Virus record (IMG/VR): IMGVR_UViG_3300037235_000042
Location: 34,272-98,271 of that record
Strand: one strand, 5' to 3'
DNA: 64,000 bases
DNA from: a virus
The notes beneath the pieces are model-generated. The model was given only the letters and a program-made list of their open reading frames with translations, was not told where the DNA came from and made no database searches. Positions 8,992-19,700 of this stretch are shown in pieces. Position 1 is the stretch's first letter; every line of letters begins with the position of its first letter. The position numbers and the translations under genes were made by a program.

Positions 8992-11900
8992 TCATGAGGT
9001 CACTAGTTCTGATCTCTGGTAGCCCTTAGCTCCAGCGTCGATTACAGGTTTCTGATCTATCTGTGGAGCGTTCCAGAATTGCAGGTTCCCCGTCGTTGTG
9101 GCGATCAGCCGAAACTGGCGCAACTTTATCGCCGGGAATCTCACTCGCGTTGGGGATTCTGATCTAGCCGCGTTAGTTGGCAGGGTGAATGAGTAATAAG
9201 AATTCACATTCCCGTCTGCGTAGATGCCGACTATCACTGGAGCTGTAGACGTGTAGTCGAAATAGCCTTGCTTGACCAGCTTAGATTCGTCGGTGCCGAA
9301 CTTTATCCAGTAGGTGTCGTAGGAGTTTAGCTGAGCGGCTAGTTCTGCGGCCAGCATTTCCATCTGGTAGATAATCGGCGCGACAATCACAGATCCGCTC
9401 AACTGTGCGCTCAGACGATAAGCTTCTTGGCCGAATCCGGCGTTGACCGTGAACTGGAATTTCTGCCGAACTGCCCCGGTGAACGAGGGGAGAGTAATCG
9501 GCGCGACGGATCCGTTGTTGTCGTCGAACAGAAGTTCAAGCGTTAAGGACTGCCCGTTCGGATTGGCGTCGACCGTGACCATGTTGTACTGTTTCTGGTT
9601 GTTGGGGAGACTCTGGTCGTAGTAGGGAGTTTGCAGGGTGAATGAGATCGGGTATTTAACCAATGCTCCTGAGGCCCAGCCCGCATCATCGTAATCGCCA
9701 ACCTGATCGACTGCGACTACGAAGTTCGTTCCCGTTTGTGAAGCTGAAGGCTGGTAGACTCGGGCGATCACTAGAGTGTTTGTATCGGCTTCGTAGTTGA
9801 TCGCGTTGACGAATAAATCGTCATTCTTCCAGCGGTTGTATGTCGACCAATATACCAGTCGATGATTGTTCCCGTCTGTTCCTGGGTAGATCACGAACAC
9901 TCTGTTGTTCCAGAACGCCATCTTCACCTGACTGATCAGAGCTTGATTCAACGGGATCAATGGCGAAGGGCTAGGCGTTGTAGGCTGATTCTGGAACAAC
10001 CATTCGATAGTTGCTGAACGATAAGCGCCGTCGGTTCCGTTAAACTCCCGGACCCCGTCGAATCCTAAATACCAGATCGCCGACTCCGTCTGACACCATC
10101 CGAAACTCGCTGCGAGTCCGTGTTTCGATCCCGTTGGCTGGGCGACTGGCGGATTCGATGGATAGATCTGATACCAAGTAGACTTAGTCGCGATGAACAG
10201 AGTCCCCCGGAAATTAATAACCCCCATGATCGGATCTGAAGGATTCGACACTGGGATATAGTTCTGGGGTGGGAAGTTCTCTGGGAATCCGGGGTTCGAG
10301 AAATACAACAGATGAGGATTGTTGGGATCGCCTGCCAGCCAGACTTGGTTGTAGGCTAGAGCAACTAGATTGCATGGAATCGCTGGCTTCGAGAACACTT
10401 GAACCTGTTCTCCAGCTGCATGCGGAAGTTGAACACAGGCTTGAAACGAGCCCGTCCCCCCGACAGCTACGATAGTCTGTTCGAGATCAGAAACGTTGCC
10501 GATATTCACGATCTGCCCGACGACGAACGTCGCAGTAAGTTGCGTAACTGAAACGGTGATGGGGATGAACGGTGCGGTCGGGCTAAGCGCAGTAGTTAAG
10601 GTCGTGACGATAGGGTTCTGTAAAGTGCTGCTGACCGGGGGGTCATTAGCCAGGTTTAGCGGAAGCTGTTCGAACAGATCAGCGTCGGTGAAGATGTCAT
10701 TGTAGCTGAAGGTTCCAGTTCCGATGACGTTAGGAATCTGATCAACCAGCAACCACGCAGGGCCAGGAAGCACTCCGCCGCGACGATAGATTCGAACGTG
10801 GGTTACGCGAGGATTCGGACTGTATTGCCCTTGAACGTTTATAGGTTGCCGGAGAACGATCAAGGTGGATATTCCCGCAGGGTTGTAGGTGGTTACTGGA
10901 TAGTATTGAGATGAGCAAGGATTCGACTCAGTGTTGGTTACGGCGTCAAAATATGTATAACGATAATCATATCCGACTCCGCCGTAGGAACTTGGCCCAG
11001 CTCCACTCAGCGTATAAAGTCCGTTCAGCCCAATCGCCGTCGAACCTTGGGTGTTAGTGATGATCTGAATCTGCCAGCCGGTAACCTTCGACCAGTCCGC
11101 TCCCGGTTCGTCGGCGTTCCCGACCGGCAGGAAGTCTCCCTTTCGCATGTAGACCACCGACCATGCCGAAGTTCCAGTGCTGATGTTCACAGGTTGAAGC
11201 CGAGGGACCGATGGATCGCTGATGGTTAGAGGTTGTTGTTTTATCTCAGTCTGAGTGTCTTGTGGAAGGGTGAGTAGGCCGAAAGTGTTGGAATTAACCA
11301 CGCCGCCAGCTTGACCTGAGACTTCGTTGGTCACAGCTTGAGCTGGAGAGGTCGTGCTTGGGGAGGAGACTCCAGTTTGGAAAGTTTGAGGCGTTATACT
11401 CTTGTAGTAATAGGTTGAAGTATAACCCGACGAGTTGACGTCGAATTGAAGTCTGATCTCCTGTACGACTTCCGGCGAGCCGACCTGGATGACTAGGACT
11501 ATGAAATCATCCGGGGTCATGTTAGTCAGAACCGGGAACGACCCTGTGGTCTTGCCGATGCTGCCGATGGAATTCGTCGCCACAGTCCCGTTCAGGGCGT
11601 TGAACAAGAAGCTGTCCGTGGCCGCGTAGGTGCCGCCGAGGAAGTTTATAACGTTGAACTTGGTCGTGTCTTGGGTAGTATCGAACTTGACCATGAACTG
11701 GCCGGTGTGGTTGCTCAGGCCGATGCAGCCGTCTTGGACAAGCGCGGAGGAACCGTCCGTACAGGAATATTTCTCGTAGGTCAGGACGCCGGTGCCGCTG
11801 CTGCCGTTCACCGTAGCAATGGTCGTGATAGTCGTGATCGTGAAGCCGCTGGTGGTAAATCCTGTGCCAGTATCGAAGGCGTCAATCCCACCTTGGAAGA

Positions 11901-12456
11901 TTCCCAGCGCTCCAGGGAGAGTATTAACGACCTGGGTCGGACCAAGAATCCCCCAGCTCACCGGGTTACCGATTCCAGAATCTTTTAACATGGCCAAGGC
12001 GTCGGCGATGAATAGATAAGGCTGCGCGGACTGGTAGCAAGGGGTGACGAGTGTGGAAAATTGCTGCCCAGATAAGTTGATAACCGTCCCACCGTAGATA
12101 TTGGTCGGGGAGAGTTTGGTGAAGGGTCCTTGGCTATCGCCAGCCCTGCGCCAGAGCGTATTCGAAGAAGGTCCAGTTACGCCAACGTAACGCCAAGTAG
12201 ATGAACCTGAGACCAGCCGAGCGATAGTGTTCGGCGGCCCGGTGAAGAAATAATTCGACGTTCCGATCCCTAGAGGATCTCGATTGATGATCAGCGAGCC
12301 GTAGCGAGAGCTAAGAGATTGTTCCTCGCGTTCTTCACAGGAATCGAGATTGAGATACCAGCCTTCGCCAGGCGGACGGTCAATTGTGTAGCGGGAGTAT
12401 ATTCCGCGACTTTGAAATATATATGGCCAGTTTTTGTATTTAGTGTCGGTGCTCAT
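8992..12456 (-). CDS. Tail nozzle / stabilisation-type protein (gp12-like)
   Basis: 1,154 aa, beta-rich throughout, with many Gly/Asp/Asn turns. Segments such as WYLGFDGVREFNGTDGAYRS and KSTWYQIYPSNPP resemble propeller blades of podovirus tail tubular protein B / P22 gp10-type stabilisation proteins. The start (ATGA overlap) is coupled to an adaptor-like gene, the expected partner. The call rests on size, composition, motif style and context. Confidence 0.65.
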   Translation of the reverse strand: MSTDTKYKNWPYIFQSRGIYSRYTIDRPPGEGWYLNLDSCEEREEQSLSSRYGSLIINRDPLGIGTSNYFFTGPPNTIARLVSGSSTWRYVGVTGPSSNTLWRRAGDSQGPFTKLSPTNIYGGTVINLSGQQFSTLVTPCYQSAQPYLFIADALAMLKDSGIGNPVSWGILGPTQVVNTLPGALGIFQGGIDAFDTGTGFTTSGFTITTITTIATVNGSSGTGVLTYEKYSCTDGSSALVQDGCIGLSNHTGQFMVKFDTTQDTTKFNVINFLGGTYAATDSFLFNALNGTVATNSIGSIGKTTGSFPVLTNMTPDDFIVLVIQVGSPEVVQEIRLQFDVNSSGYTSTYYYKSITPQTFQTGVSSPSTTSPAQAVTNEVSGQAGGVVNSNTFGLLTLPQDTQTEIKQQPLTISDPSVPRLQPVNISTGTSAWSVVYMRKGDFLPVGNADEPGADWSKVTGWQIQIITNTQGSTAIGLNGLYTLSGAGPSSYGGVGYDYRYTYFDAVTNTESNPCSSQYYPVTTYNPAGISTLIVLRQPINVQGQYSPNPRVTHVRIYRRGGVLPGPAWLLVDQIPNVIGTGTFSYNDIFTDADLFEQLPLNLANDPPVSSTLQNPIVTTLTTALSPTAPFIPITVSVTQLTATFVVGQIVNIGNVSDLEQTIVAVGGTGSFQACVQLPHAAGEQVQVFSKPAIPCNLVALAYNQVWLAGDPNNPHLLYFSNPGFPENFPPQNYIPVSNPSDPIMGVINFRGTLFIATKSTWYQIYPSNPPVAQPTGSKHGLAASFGWCQTESAIWYLGFDGVREFNGTDGAYRSATIEWLFQNQPTTPSPSPLIPLNQALISQVKMAFWNNRVFVIYPGTDGNNHRLVYWSTYNRWKNDDLFVNAINYEADTNTLVIARVYQPSASQTGTNFVVAVDQVGDYDDAGWASGALVKYPISFTLQTPYYDQSLPNNQKQYNMVTVDANPNGQSLTLELLFDDNNGSVAPITLPSFTGAVRQKFQFTVNAGFGQEAYRLSAQLSGSVIVAPIIYQMEMLAAELAAQLNSYDTYWIKFGTDESKLVKQGYFDYTSTAPVIVGIYADGNVNSYYSFTLPTNAARSESPTRVRFPAIKLRQFRLIATTTGNLQFWNAPQIDQKPVIDAGAKGYQRSELVTS

Positions 12457-13676
12457 GCTGATCGCCTCTTAGCTTGTTGACCGGAATTCATCATCCCCTT
12501 TATCCAACGAGTCGTGGCCACAACGCCCATTTCGAAACGTTGATGGCAGTAGCTAGCAAGTTGCTCCGATCTTTCTTCACCATCTTTTGAGAACATATAC
12601 TCCAGCGTTTTGTATTTGACGTAGTGTAGAACCAGATCCGGAACCGCAAAGCCGTCAGTCAGTGCCAGAGAGTCTGTGTCTCGGATTGAACACAACAATT
12701 CAACTGGGAAACTAGAACTAGGTTTACCCCCTACACCCCACCTATAATTTCCTCCACGATCTTCCCACCAATTTTTAGGGTAAAGTTGAAATTCCGATTG
12801 CCAGTTCCGGTCCTGCATTGTCAGTTGTTCCTGACTGACTTCGTACAATCGAGTCAGGGGAAGCGATGCGAACGATCCAACGGCTGTGTTCATAATCCCG
12901 TTGGTTAATTGGAGGAAGAATGCCATCCCGTTAGGCGCGATCAGAGGGAGCTGCGTCGGCGCTGATGGAGTCTGCGAGGACATCGGAGCGCTGTGGAGAA
13001 TTCCGCTGCTTCCGCCGACAGAAACGATGGTCAGCTGCCATGTCAGGCCACTAGCCGTATCGTTGACCAAGATCCCGGTTGGAGCCGTGCCCGCGACCGG
13101 CGTGGTGTCGACGATTCCACTGTTGGTAACGATGATCTGCCAAGCCTGCGAGGCTGCGTCTAGGAGAATGAACGAAGCCGGAGGAATCGTAGCCAACGCG
13201 ATCCGTTCGATCTCGATACAGGTTGAAGGGGTCGATTGGTAGATCTGCCCATAGGCTATGGATTGATAGAAGAACTGGAATATGCAAGGAACTCGGGCGA
13301 GGAATTCGTTCTGGGCTCGGGACAGGTAGCCTAGGACTTCGGATTGAGTGAAGAAGGGATCGCCTGCGATGGCTTGGGTTGAAAACGTAGGTCCAAATAC
13401 GCTTGCGCCGGAGTTATGGGAATTCGCAAAAGTAGCCGTGATCGACGTTCCTGGTACGAACGCCGTTACAGTCACAGCTTCCTGATTAGGCGTGTTGGCG
13501 TCGACGATGATCTGAGCGCCGACGTAGATTCCTAAGGTCGAGCCGATGGTTACGGTTTCTGGACCTACGGAAGAATTCTGGGTAAGAGTTGTCTGCAGAA
13601 CTGGTTCTAAAACGTGGTAGGAAATCTCGCACAGCAAAGACCAGACCGACCGACTTCCTAAGCCCGGATTGGCCAA
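12453..13676 (-). CDS. Adaptor / tail-tubular-A-like protein, copy 3
   Basis: 407 aa. The helical core segments (about 105-140, FFTQSEVLGYLSRAQNEFLA, and about 340-395) are those of phage head-tail adaptor proteins, with beta-rich insertions at residues 40-95 and 180-265. The start is a TTG with GGGGGAG seven bases upstream. It overlaps the nozzle gene by four bases. It is one of three adaptor-type proteins in this block. Confidence 0.6.
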   Translation of the reverse strand: MANPGLGSRSVWSLLCEISYHVLEPVLQTTLTQNSSVGPETVTIGSTLGIYVGAQIIVDANTPNQEAVTVTAFVPGTSITATFANSHNSGASVFGPTFSTQAIAGDPFFTQSEVLGYLSRAQNEFLARVPCIFQFFYQSIAYGQIYQSTPSTCIEIERIALATIPPASFILLDAASQAWQIIVTNSGIVDTTPVAGTAPTGILVNDTASGLTWQLTIVSVGGSSGILHSAPMSSQTPSAPTQLPLIAPNGMAFFLQLTNGIMNTAVGSFASLPLTRLYEVSQEQLTMQDRNWQSEFQLYPKNWWEDRGGNYRWGVGGKPSSSFPVELLCSIRDTDSLALTDGFAVPDLVLHYVKYKTLEYMFSKDGEERSEQLASYCHQRFEMGVVATTRWIKGMMNSGQQAKRRSA

Positions 13677-13793
13677 GACACGTCTCCCCCGCCAATACTG
13701 TGTTGACCTTACGCGGTCGTTTGTGAGACAGTATGGCTGAACGTGTCGGATTTTCTCAGAGGGCCGACCTCTGGCAAGGAATGGCCCTTCAAG

Positions 13794-14189
13794 TTAAGCT
13801 ACGACGGCTTCCTTCTTGATCTCCTCTTTCTGATCGTTCTTGGCTTGATTCTGTTGAGTCTGAGTTGCTAACTGGGGCTGAGGTTGAACGCCTTGAGGCT
13901 GTTCAGGCTGAAGTTGAATCCGTGGGCTCTCAGGTTCCTTCGCCGAGAGCGATCCAGTTCCACCACAGATATCACAGACTGACTTATATTCCGACTTTCC
14001 ATCCCAAGGCGCGACTGAGCCGACCATTCCTTCCCCATCGCATTTCAAACATTGAGCGATATAACCTGAGACCAGACAGAATTTACAATAGGTCTTCAAC
14101 GGCGGAGGGAGTTTGGAATTCCCACAGTGTTCGCAGACTCGGATCGGACCTCGGTACTTCGCTACGTCGATGTGATTGTCATTAATCAT
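13794..14189 (-). CDS. DnaJ-type double zinc-finger protein
   Basis: 131 aa from the ATG at 14189, chosen for its GAGG site; an upstream GTG is in frame. Four CxxC pairs: CEHC, CKFC, CLKCDGEG and CDICGGTG. The last two carry the CxxCxGxG signature of the DnaJ cysteine-rich domain. The C-terminal third is a Gln/Pro-rich tail ending in a charged segment. No J domain is present here; a J-domain protein without a zinc finger is encoded at 42.1-42.7 kb. The role, perhaps chaperone-like folding of large spike proteins, is inferred. Confidence 0.65.
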   Translation of the reverse strand: MINDNHIDVAKYRGPIRVCEHCGNSKLPPPLKTYCKFCLVSGYIAQCLKCDGEGMVGSVAPWDGKSEYKSVCDICGGTGSLSAKEPESPRIQLQPEQPQGVQPQPQLATQTQQNQAKNDQKEEIKKEAVVA

Positions 14190-14237
14190 TTTTGAACCTC
14201 GGCTATCCATGTTACTACGAATCGACACAATAAAGCT

Positions 14238-15695
14238 CTAGTTTCCAAGACAGAACCAGTTAATATGCCCAGTATCGCTGCCTACGCTATCGGTCGGAGT
14301 TACCCCAGTGGTAGAAGTGACGAAACTTAATATCCCAGTCATGGTGCCTATTCCATTCCAGCTCCCAAAGCACTGGGGGGCTACTGCATAAGTTGTCGCA
14401 AAGTTTTGTCCTGGACAAGTTCCAGAACTCAACGTACACGTACCTTGATCGCTGATCTGTAGACGGTAGTTCTGCAACTTCATGGCTGCCGAATTTCCAG
14501 ATAATTGGGTAGTGCAATAATTGACAGAAGGGTTTCCAGCTCCACTAATCAGGGTAGGAAGAGCGCCCCCAGTACGAGGACACCACTGAATAGTACCAAA
14601 TGCTATAGCATGCACGTAGCCATTAGTCAACGTATTGCTTGACGCAGTTATAGTAGTGTTTTGTACGTTTAAGCTATCACCAGAGAAAGTTATGAATTCC
14701 GGAATAGTTCCAACACCTGTGTCCGCCAGCATCAAACCCCCAAGCATGGTTATATTATTATTACTACCAGTAGACTTGATAAAATCTCCAGTCGATCCAA
14801 CGCCATTCATCTCTAAGTGAACTCCATTTAGTGTTAGATTAATAAAGTTCGCAGGCATCACTATGCCAAGTGAACCAGTACCTAAATTTGTCTCTATGTC
14901 TGTGCCTTGGATATAAACGTCCACAGACGTGCCCAAAAGGATATCTTCTATCGTATTTTGAAAAGTAGTCCCTTGGAGGATCCACATCACGCTCCCCGCA
15001 TTAAAGTTGACGCCAATACCATTGTTAGCGATCATTGGCTGAACAAAGCCTGAATCAAAAGCGTTCATGATAGCAGCTGTACCCCAACCCTGCATTGCGA
15101 CATTTTCAAATATCACGCCTTGTGTTGGGAAGTTCGGGCCATTGCCGACGTTGGCACCAACAGTAGTGCTGGTAGCCCCTGAAATATTACAATTCATATA
15201 ACATAGAGTCAGGTTGGAGATCACTCCTGGGTGGCCATTAATACCCAAATTACCTCCCCAATTAATGACGAACGCTGTCCCCGTGCTACTACCTGTCCAG
15301 TTTAAACAGGTTGGTCCTGAACCAGCTCCAGTGAGATTGACTATCTTGCCTACAGTGTTGAACACGATCTCTGTGGAAAAATTATAGCAAGTAGAATTAG
15401 GGGATACAAAAATCGTGCCTCCTGGGGACGGTAGAGATGCATAAGCTAGATTTATTTCAGCTCCTATGTCTGCTCCACCTCGGGATAATGCAGAGTTCAC
15501 ATACTGAACGCCGTTTAGGATAGAGGTTATAGTCGGCCCTGTGGTCGTGGTCGTGCCGCTGAAGGTGTTGTTACCCGTGAATAGATTGTTAACATCTAGT
15601 GCAGCGAAGGTATGGCCTTGTGAAAGTAAGAGAGAAGATAGGATCATCAGGACTACGAAAGCAGCGAGCAGTTTATAGGGAGTGGTCATGTTCAC
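14238..15695 (-). CDS. Exported beta-helix tailspike-like protein
   Basis: 485 aa. N-terminal signal peptide or anchor (hydrophobic residues about 8-26, ending SQGHTFA). It is followed by LFTGNNTFSGT, a common phage/bacterial fibre turn, and then a right-handed beta-helix of pectate-lyase-3 type (GADIGAEINLAYASLPSPGG) with many short Asn/Gly rungs. A small Cys-containing C-terminal domain follows. The base composition is visibly more AT-rich than the flanking genes, suggesting separate acquisition. Likely a receptor-binding or polysaccharide-degrading spike; catalytic residues cannot be identified by eye. Confidence 0.65.
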   Translation of the reverse strand: MNMTTPYKLLAAFVVLMILSSLLLSQGHTFAALDVNNLFTGNNTFSGTTTTTGPTITSILNGVQYVNSALSRGGADIGAEINLAYASLPSPGGTIFVSPNSTCYNFSTEIVFNTVGKIVNLTGAGSGPTCLNWTGSSTGTAFVINWGGNLGINGHPGVISNLTLCYMNCNISGATSTTVGANVGNGPNFPTQGVIFENVAMQGWGTAAIMNAFDSGFVQPMIANNGIGVNFNAGSVMWILQGTTFQNTIEDILLGTSVDVYIQGTDIETNLGTGSLGIVMPANFINLTLNGVHLEMNGVGSTGDFIKSTGSNNNITMLGGLMLADTGVGTIPEFITFSGDSLNVQNTTITASSNTLTNGYVHAIAFGTIQWCPRTGGALPTLISGAGNPSVNYCTTQLSGNSAAMKLQNYRLQISDQGTCTLSSGTCPGQNFATTYAVAPQCFGSWNGIGTMTGILSFVTSTTGVTPTDSVGSDTGHINWFCLGN

Positions 15696-16384
15696 CTTTT
15701 CGGGATAGAATTCAGTCCTGTAATCCCGCCAAAACTTCGACTGAACAACAATGGATCCTTGCGGTCTTCAATCTGGGTCATTCTCTGAGCTAAGGTTAAA
15801 TAAGACTGGTAGAGAGTCATGGATTCTTTGAACTCCGCTCCTGATTCCTTAATTCTACAGAAATGGGCACTGTACATTTCAAGCGCTTCAAAGAATTCGT
15901 CATGGAACGGAACTACCTCGGTCCCAGTGTAAGGCCAGTTATCAGCCGTTGGATAAGGAATAGTTGTGATACTGACCTGTGTAGGAGCATTCGGAGCCGG
16001 ATGGACGAAAAATAACCCACCGAGCCCGACTGGCCCCCAGCGTTGTGGGATAGGGGCAGTATCCGCTTCCCATGATGATCCCCATGAAGCTTGTTCGTAG
16101 TCCATAGAGAACAAGGAAACCCGCCAGAGCGGGGAAGATGGGCCTTGGATATCCGTGATCAGCAACTGACCTTTAGGCATCTGTTGCCAGACTGTATTTG
16201 GAACGAGGTTGAACGGTTGGTTGACCAGAAAGTCCGGACGCCCGACTAGGATCAAGAGATCATTGCAGGCTTCGATCAGACCAGAATAGAGTTCGTTCGA
16301 GAGATTCCAGAAAACAGGAGGATTGTTCTCTTCTAAACGGTTGATGACCTGTCCTGCCAAGACGCTGATTGGAGTGGTTCCCAT
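15692..16384 (-). CDS. Adaptor-like protein, copy 2
   Basis: 230 aa with the general layout of head-tail adaptor proteins: an N-terminal helix pair (VINRLEENNPPVFWNLSNEL, ELYSGLIEACNDLLIL), a beta domain, and a C-terminal helix bundle (FEALEMYSAHFCRIKE, MTLYQSYLTLAQRMTQ). It overlaps the spike gene by four bases. Functionally it may join a spike to the tail hub rather than being the head adaptor. Confidence 0.5.
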   Translation of the reverse strand: MGTTPISVLAGQVINRLEENNPPVFWNLSNELYSGLIEACNDLLILVGRPDFLVNQPFNLVPNTVWQQMPKGQLLITDIQGPSSPLWRVSLFSMDYEQASWGSSWEADTAPIPQRWGPVGLGGLFFVHPAPNAPTQVSITTIPYPTADNWPYTGTEVVPFHDEFFEALEMYSAHFCRIKESGAEFKESMTLYQSYLTLAQRMTQIEDRKDPLLFSRSFGGITGLNSIPKR

Positions 16385-16488
16385 ATCTTATTTCTTGCCT
16401 AGGATAATATCATCATATTTGAGTTTTCATTGTGAGTATTTCGTCTCTATTGAATTTCCCAGAGCCTGTGGTAAAGTGTCAGACCTTT

Positions 16489-16716
16489 TTATTGAATCAC
16501 CACGTTTGCGCCTTGCATGTTTACAGTGCCGGTAAAATTCACCTGATTACCCGATGCACCAACCGGACACATCCGCATATAACCTGTAATCGGCTTGGGG
16601 CATTGCGCCACGGTCGGAGCAATTGGGCCGACTCCGAGAGCACCGTAGGAACCGCTAGCCTTGACCCAGAGCACGAATCCACCAACCATTAAGATTACCA
16701 AGAGAACGATTTTCAT
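16489..16716 (-). CDS. Small membrane-anchored protein
   Basis: 75 aa with an N-terminal hydrophobic segment (residues 2-18, KIVLLVILMVGGFVLWV) and an extracytoplasmic-type tail with two cysteines and a short beta repeat (FTGTVNMQGANVVIQ). ATGA overlap with the end of the 1,083-aa gene. Function unknown; the third gene in a run of exported products. Confidence 0.6.
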   Translation of the reverse strand: MKIVLLVILMVGGFVLWVKASGSYGALGVGPIAPTVAQCPKPITGYMRMCPVGASGNQVNFTGTVNMQGANVVIQ

Positions 16717-19700
16717 CGGGCATCTCCCTCCACTAAAAAATTACCCGCCATGAACCATGCTGCCGGAGAGCTGTTAGTCACACCTGCCGGAGCAATCGCT
16801 GCACCCATTACGATATAACTTCCGCCGCTGTCAAAACTCGGTGTGTAAGCTGCGGGAGTAACTCCTAACCGATATTCAGAAAGATCGTCTGCGGTGTCGT
16901 TAACCCCAACAGCATACGGAGTAAGAGCACCGAGCGCAGTATCTACACAGGCAAACCAGACAGAATCATTATTCGCCGCTGTAACGTTGGATACACTCGT
17001 GGAGCACTGGCCTGAAGCTCCTGCCGACGATCCGACCGCTGCAAAAGTCGTAGTGCCACCAACCGTAGAATTGCCCTGAAATTCTCCGCCGAGCACGGTG
17101 CCAAAGTTAGAACAATCAGAAACTCCGCTCCCGGTGAACGACACCGTAAAGGTTGCGCTCGAAGTATTGGGAGCGATGAAACCAAACAAGGCACTCACGT
17201 TGCCAGTCGTGTTGCCCAGTGGAGCAATCAACTGCGTGCTGTTTGTCCAGCCCGTAGCCGTCAAGGTGATAGCCGTAATCGTCCCACTGGAAGGATGGCA
17301 ATCAACCGCGAATAACACTGCATCTCCAGTTCTGGCTGGAGTGCAGGAAAAAGTCGGTGTGTTGCTTGCACCAGTGAGGATAGCGCTGGTCGAACAGCCT
17401 CCGCTAATGTAGCCTATTGGTATCCCGGTTCCCTGCAATGCAACGGAATCCGGTGAACTGGTGGCGTTGGTTGTAAAAATGAGTGAATAATTCTGACTTC
17501 CGAGCGCGTTCGGAGTGAAGGTTACGCTCACCGTACAACTGCTCGTCGCGGCCAGCGTAGAACCGCAAGTGGTAGAAGATTTCACATACTGCGAATTATT
17601 GGTGGCGATGCTGACAATGTTGAGTGTGGCGTTCCCGGTGTTGGTGAGCGTTGTTGTCTGCCCACCAGAAGTCACGTTTAGGACTTGGCTGCCAAACACC
17701 AGCGTAGTCGGAGATAAGGACACAATTGGCCCGGTCGCAACTCCCGTACCCGTAAGATTTATCGTGTCCGGGTTGCCAACGTTATCTGGCACGCTGATGG
17801 TCGCGGGCTTCGATCCTGCTGAAGTCGGACTGAAAGTTACAACGAATGTGCACGTCGCATTTACCGCAAGATTCTGACCGTTGCAGGTGTTACTCGATAT
17901 CGCATACTCCGCATCGCTGGGCGATCCTAGAGTGCCGATATTTAGAGTTCCGCTCGTCCCGTCGTTAGTGATGGTCACCGTGATCGGGCTGCTGCTTGAG
18001 CCATCGTTGATCAAACCAAAAGCGACCGGAGACGGGCTGTACTGAAATCCTGGGCCGGACGATGCGGTGTACTCATAAGTCCCAACGTCCCAAGCTCCGC
18101 TGGACGGGCGAGTATTGGCGGTAGTTGCTGGGCAGGTATTTACGTGAGTGCTTGTGTTGTAGAAACAGGCGTAGGTTGTGGCTGATTTACAGGCCGTCGC
18201 TGCTGCACTTAATCCTGCCGTGGCTAGTGCCGCACAGTAACCGCCCGTTTCATTGGTCCCCACCCCTACCGTAGAATTGGTCGAAGCCAGCGGAGAATAA
18301 GCATAAGTCTCGCTGCTGGTGTACTGATCGAACTTTGGCGTAACGTTGGCATCCGAGTAGGTCGGACAGGCCGTGGTCGTCCCGCCAGAAGTATTCGACT
18401 GGCATAAATTAGTTGTGCTTACCTGCGTGCTGCATCCCGTTCCGATGGGTGTTGAGGTGTCGTCGATGTAGTGCTCATTGGTGTCGTTCACGGCTGCGGC
18501 AGTGTACCCGGAACAACGAATGATGACTTGGGAATAATTACTCTGCCATGTGTTGTTGAAGAAGGTGTAGGGGCCATTGGCGTTTGACCCCGCCGTACCT
18601 CCTATATTCAGGTACTCCAGATTCCCGATGTCGTAGCCTACATTGTTGAAAATGTAGTCCGTCGTGATCGTGCTGCCATTGCATCCGTAAGAACTGATCC
18701 CAGTGTTGCACGGCGGCGAGAACCACAGGAAGACTCCGCCACCGCTCGTGATCCCTGCCTCTACGTGGCGAAACACGTTGTTGTAAATGGCATTCGCGGT
18801 GGTCGGGTTATCCGGGATGCCTTCAATCATGTTCGAGTGGCCGTTTTCAAAAAAATATTCGTAAAGGTTGTCGTGGAAAAGATGAAGCCCATTAGCGCCG
18901 CCTGGGGCGCACTGCGTCGTATAGCGAAAGACGTTGTAGGCTACGTTGTAGAATCCACTAAAACAAAGGCCCTCCCCAATAGGATCGGAGTCCGCAAAAT
19001 CCACCACGTTGTTGACTATGGTTTCTCCGACGCTGCTGTTGTTCACGCCACCTTGAAAAGCAAAATTGTTAAAGCAGTACACGCCAGCGCAGTTTTGCCC
19101 GTTCTGCACGCCGAACTGCGGGTGACTCGATCCGTGAATATAGAGATTTTCTAGGGCGAGCGGCGGAACCCCACCGGAGCAGCCGGAATTGCACATGCTG
19201 CCGTATCTCACGTAGGTGTCGTTGCCCTGAACTACAAAGTTCGGGGAGCCTTGTGATTCATTGCAGATCCCCAGCATCTCAATGTTGTCCACGATGTAAT
19301 ATTTCAGGCCGCTTACATTCAGCATGTTGTCCGTGCCGCCCGAAATCTGATAGACGCAGGCCGAGACGTAATTGCAATTCTGACTGGCATAGCCCGTACC
19401 GTTTGCATAACAAGCCGTGCCTGTGGCTGCAAAGCACGTTGCTCCATCGGGCATGGTTCCCAGAGTCGAGCCGTTGCACGGTGAATTGTCGGCATTGAAA
19501 GCAGGACGGACCCATGATCCGCCCGAGTACCATGACTTATCTACTCCGACGTAGATGGGATTCGTACTCGTTCCCATTGGGTAGGGCGAAACGCTGAAGT
19601 TCCACGTTCCCCCGGTGTATGGAGTGGCACCATTATTTCCAAAGTGCCACATATCTCCACCGCGGAATATGATTCCGGTTCCCGCTGGTAGCGTGGCGCT

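Noticed and set aside
13760-13788. AGGGCC/GGCCCT inverted repeat between the adaptor-like and zinc-finger genes
   Set aside because: Long loop and no T-tract on either strand, so not called a terminator.
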